This document shows positions 61,860 to 64,000 of a stretch of DNA of 64,000 bases, one piece after another. Position 1 is the first letter of the stretch; every line of letters begins with the position of its first letter. Position numbers and translations under genes: made by a program. Source of the stretch: Eleginops maclovinus (taxonomy: Eukaryota; Chordata; Actinopteri; Perciformes; Eleginopidae); contig NC_086366.1 of NCBI RefSeq assembly GCF_036324505.1, forward strand, positions 6,945,427 through 7,009,426, written 5' to 3'. The notes under the pieces are model-generated. The model was not told the origin of the DNA. It did no database searches and was given only the letters and a program-made list of their open reading frames with translations.

Positions 61860-64000
61860 GGAATATATTCTTTGCAATTATCAACAAATGTTCATTAATA
61901 CATATGGGAATACATTTCTGCTCATTACTCTCTTGGTTCCTTCAAATGTGAAATAGTGAAATCATTGTCTTAGCTTTGTAGAGATTCGTTTATTTTATTT
62001 CGCCCCGCTGCTTGTTACTGTCAAAAAGATGTCGCTGCAAAACTAGTGGTATCCAAATTGACACTAGAAACGACAAAATAGGGAGGTGTCTTTTGCCTCC
62101 CAAGAAATGCCGTAAATCATGTCTTCGACTACCTGTTTACATGAAATGGCTTAAAGGCATTTTTCCAGTTGCCCGTGGTAAATGAGTCACCATCTGCTCA
62201 TGAGTCTATATCTTTCCAACACACACACATACCTCTACCTAGTCCAATATTAATACAATCAATTGTTGCACCAGGGTACCCTTGGGACGACACTTATAGA
62301 ATTTGGTTGCAGTGCATTATATTGCTGGGAACAATCTAGTCGTATGTCCCACCATATACCAGGAGAGACAGTCAATGTAATAGCTCCCTTAAGACTCCCT
62401 TATGTCTCTATGTAAGAATTCAAGGAGGTTGCTTTCCTCTTCTTTTCTTTGCTTGATGTGAATCACCTGCCGAGTCCTGCAATGATAACCAAAAAAAGGT
62501 TTACAAGCACTTTGCAAGAGAGGAGCTGTTTTATAGTTTGTGGATGCTGTTTTTTCGGCCATTGATTTTTACCTCTTGGATTACTCCCCATGGAAGATGA
62601 TGTTATAAATCCAAGTATGCTTTAATAACATACATCTCAAGGTGTCCCTGCAGTGTAAACCCAAAGAACTGGAGGTAGTGCATTGTCACAATTCGTTTAG
62701 CACCAGCACCTCAATTCAAATCTGTTGGCTGAGGTTGTTTATCTTCTCTATTTTATTGTATGCGAGTTGTATGTATTATTCAACATGGTCTGCTCTTCAT
62801 ATCTGAGAGGAACTAGCATGTACGTATGTGAAAAGGGCAATTCATCCTGATGTGTAGAAATTCGCCCACCTACTCATGGGTATGCTAAGGGTTGAATATC
62901 TATAGGACGGCAAGTATAAAGGGAACGTAAGCATGGTTAATAATTCATGTAGGCGCACTCCATTAACCATGCCACTGTATAGGCCTAAGGGCCATTTCAG
63001 AGTGGGATGGTGGAGAAAGGTTAGCTCATTCCACGATAAGCTAAGTGCTGTGACCCCCTGAATCTCTTTGGTTAAACTTAGCTGTAATTATGAAAATGGA
63101 GAAAAAATGTTAAGGAAAGATTGTCTTGAGATTTCTTTTCATCAAAAATAACTTGTATAAACATCATCTATTGCCTGAGGTGTTCTACTACAGGCTCCAG
63201 ACTGAGTGTTGAGAAAATAGCCATCAGAGACCCCCATCTCTCCCTAGCTGGAACTCATTGCCCCCTGCACCCTTGGCTGGGTGAGTTTGTACGGAACAAA
63301 GCTAGACTCTGGCCGACCTCGACAAGTACTCTATTTCCAGATCTACTGGCCCAGATGATGGCTTTTTCCACATCAATAGGCACAGTCACAAATATAGCAA
63401 TCCTAAAGGTGGAAGCAGCAGTAGTGGTAGCAAAGGCAGTAGGGAAGGTGGGGTGAAGAGGAAAGGAAAGGACGAGGGGATGCAAGTAGTGGCAGTAGGA
63501 GTGACGAAGAGGAGGAGTGAGTCACCCTCAGCTAGGGCTCTCCATCTGGTCGGTCAGCTGACTTGCAGCCCATTACATTTAATCTTGTCCTGCTGTAAAT
63601 ATCCATGCCATCGTGCAATGTGCAGTTCAGCAAACATTTTTCTATTAATCTTACAGAAAGAGAATAGGGGCTTTATGTATTGGATGCCTACACTATAATG
63701 ATCTTCCTGACCCTGGTCTGCTGAGCCAGAAAACGTAGTGTCACTAAAAATGGTGTTCTTCGCCACAGATTAAATGGGACGTGTTGGCAAGGACCGACTG
63801 TATACTGTATGAACACATATTAGGAAACACATCATTTGACATAATTTAATAGAAAAGGCAGAGTTGTATTCTCCATGCCTCTAATTCAAAATGTTTTAAA
63901 TGTCTCTCTTCCTTTCCAGCCTGCCCCAGAAACATCACTACAATTGTGCATTTGGATTGGTTGAAATGTTCAATGGTTGAGATCACCAAACAAATGGCTT
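61860..64000. other. Non-coding, no exon firmly recognised
   Basis: The stretch 63410-63560 is purine-rich, with a Gly/Ser/Lys-rich frame that looks like decayed low-complexity sequence. A good acceptor-like CTCTCTTCCTTTCCAG lies at 63905-63920 near the window edge. The frame after it that would suit a phase-1 exon stays open to the end, which is expected by chance over 28 codons. Confidence 0.35.

Noticed and set aside
63255..63700. Gly/Ser/Lys-rich plus frame and Ala/Thr-rich minus frame
   Set aside because: Explained by a purine-rich, GTAGCAG-type degenerate tract; no domain or splice evidence.
63905..64000. Possible exon at the right edge after CTCTCTTCCTTTCCAG
   Set aside because: An acceptor-like site alone is common; the 28 open codons are expected by chance and the window ends before a donor could be seen.

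Overview
This window looks like ordinary nuclear DNA from a ray-finned fish, probably a percomorph-type teleost. It is AT-rich and gene-poor. Open frames are short and mostly do not look coding. The repeats are of teleost type: hAT miniature elements with 8-bp target duplications, TTAA-flanked miniature elements, fish LINE tails, a tRNA-derived SINE, an LTR-like block and long dinucleotide tracts. I see no operon, CRISPR array, phage, plasmid or RNA gene.

Layout. 0-2.4 kb: a complete hAT miniature element, a CAGA microsatellite and a 69-residue orphan reading frame with a downstream AATAAA (possible last exon, plus strand). 2.4-17 kb: no convincing exon, two CTCF-like motifs. 17.18-17.96 kb: the best gene evidence, a minus-strand signal-peptide exon with a phase-1 donor (MIPWVLLQLLWISGHG), preceded by a GA-rich leader and a GC box. 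Its end (ISGHG, phase 1) resembles the MDGA family of GPI-anchored Ig-domain synaptic proteins. If that is right, everything to the left is first intron, as expected for a very large neuronal adhesion gene. 18-30 kb: desert with a CpG-retaining block (20.7-21.5 kb), a hAT element (23.1-24.0 kb) and short hairpins.

30-44 kb is a transposon-rich stretch. It holds a possible conserved element or exon at 30.1 kb, a TTAA-flanked element with a hAT fragment nested in it, a SINE, an L2-type tail, a 47-bp-period tandem repeat, a TTAA element rich in CCAAT and GC boxes, a textbook hAT element, an LTR-like block inside an older repeat, and a LINE 3' end. 44-54 kb: desert with LINE relics, a second copy of the CCAAT/GC-box element and a TG tract of about 164 bp. 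54.33-54.40 kb: a small plus-strand exon candidate with start codon (MFDANFSQLWGC) between good splice sites. 55-64 kb: mostly desert, with a third copy of the CCAAT/GC-box family at 54.7-55.06 kb, a LINE C-terminal relic at 61.56 kb and a CpG-rich promoter-like block at 60.4-60.6 kb.

In short, the window seems to hold the 5' ends of two genes pointing away from each other (17.2 kb leftward, 54.3 kb rightward) with repeats between them. I found no clear novel system. The most useful leads are the two short first-coding-exon candidates, the CpG-rich element at 30.1 kb, and the dispersed element family carrying CCAAT, GC-box and CRE-like motifs.
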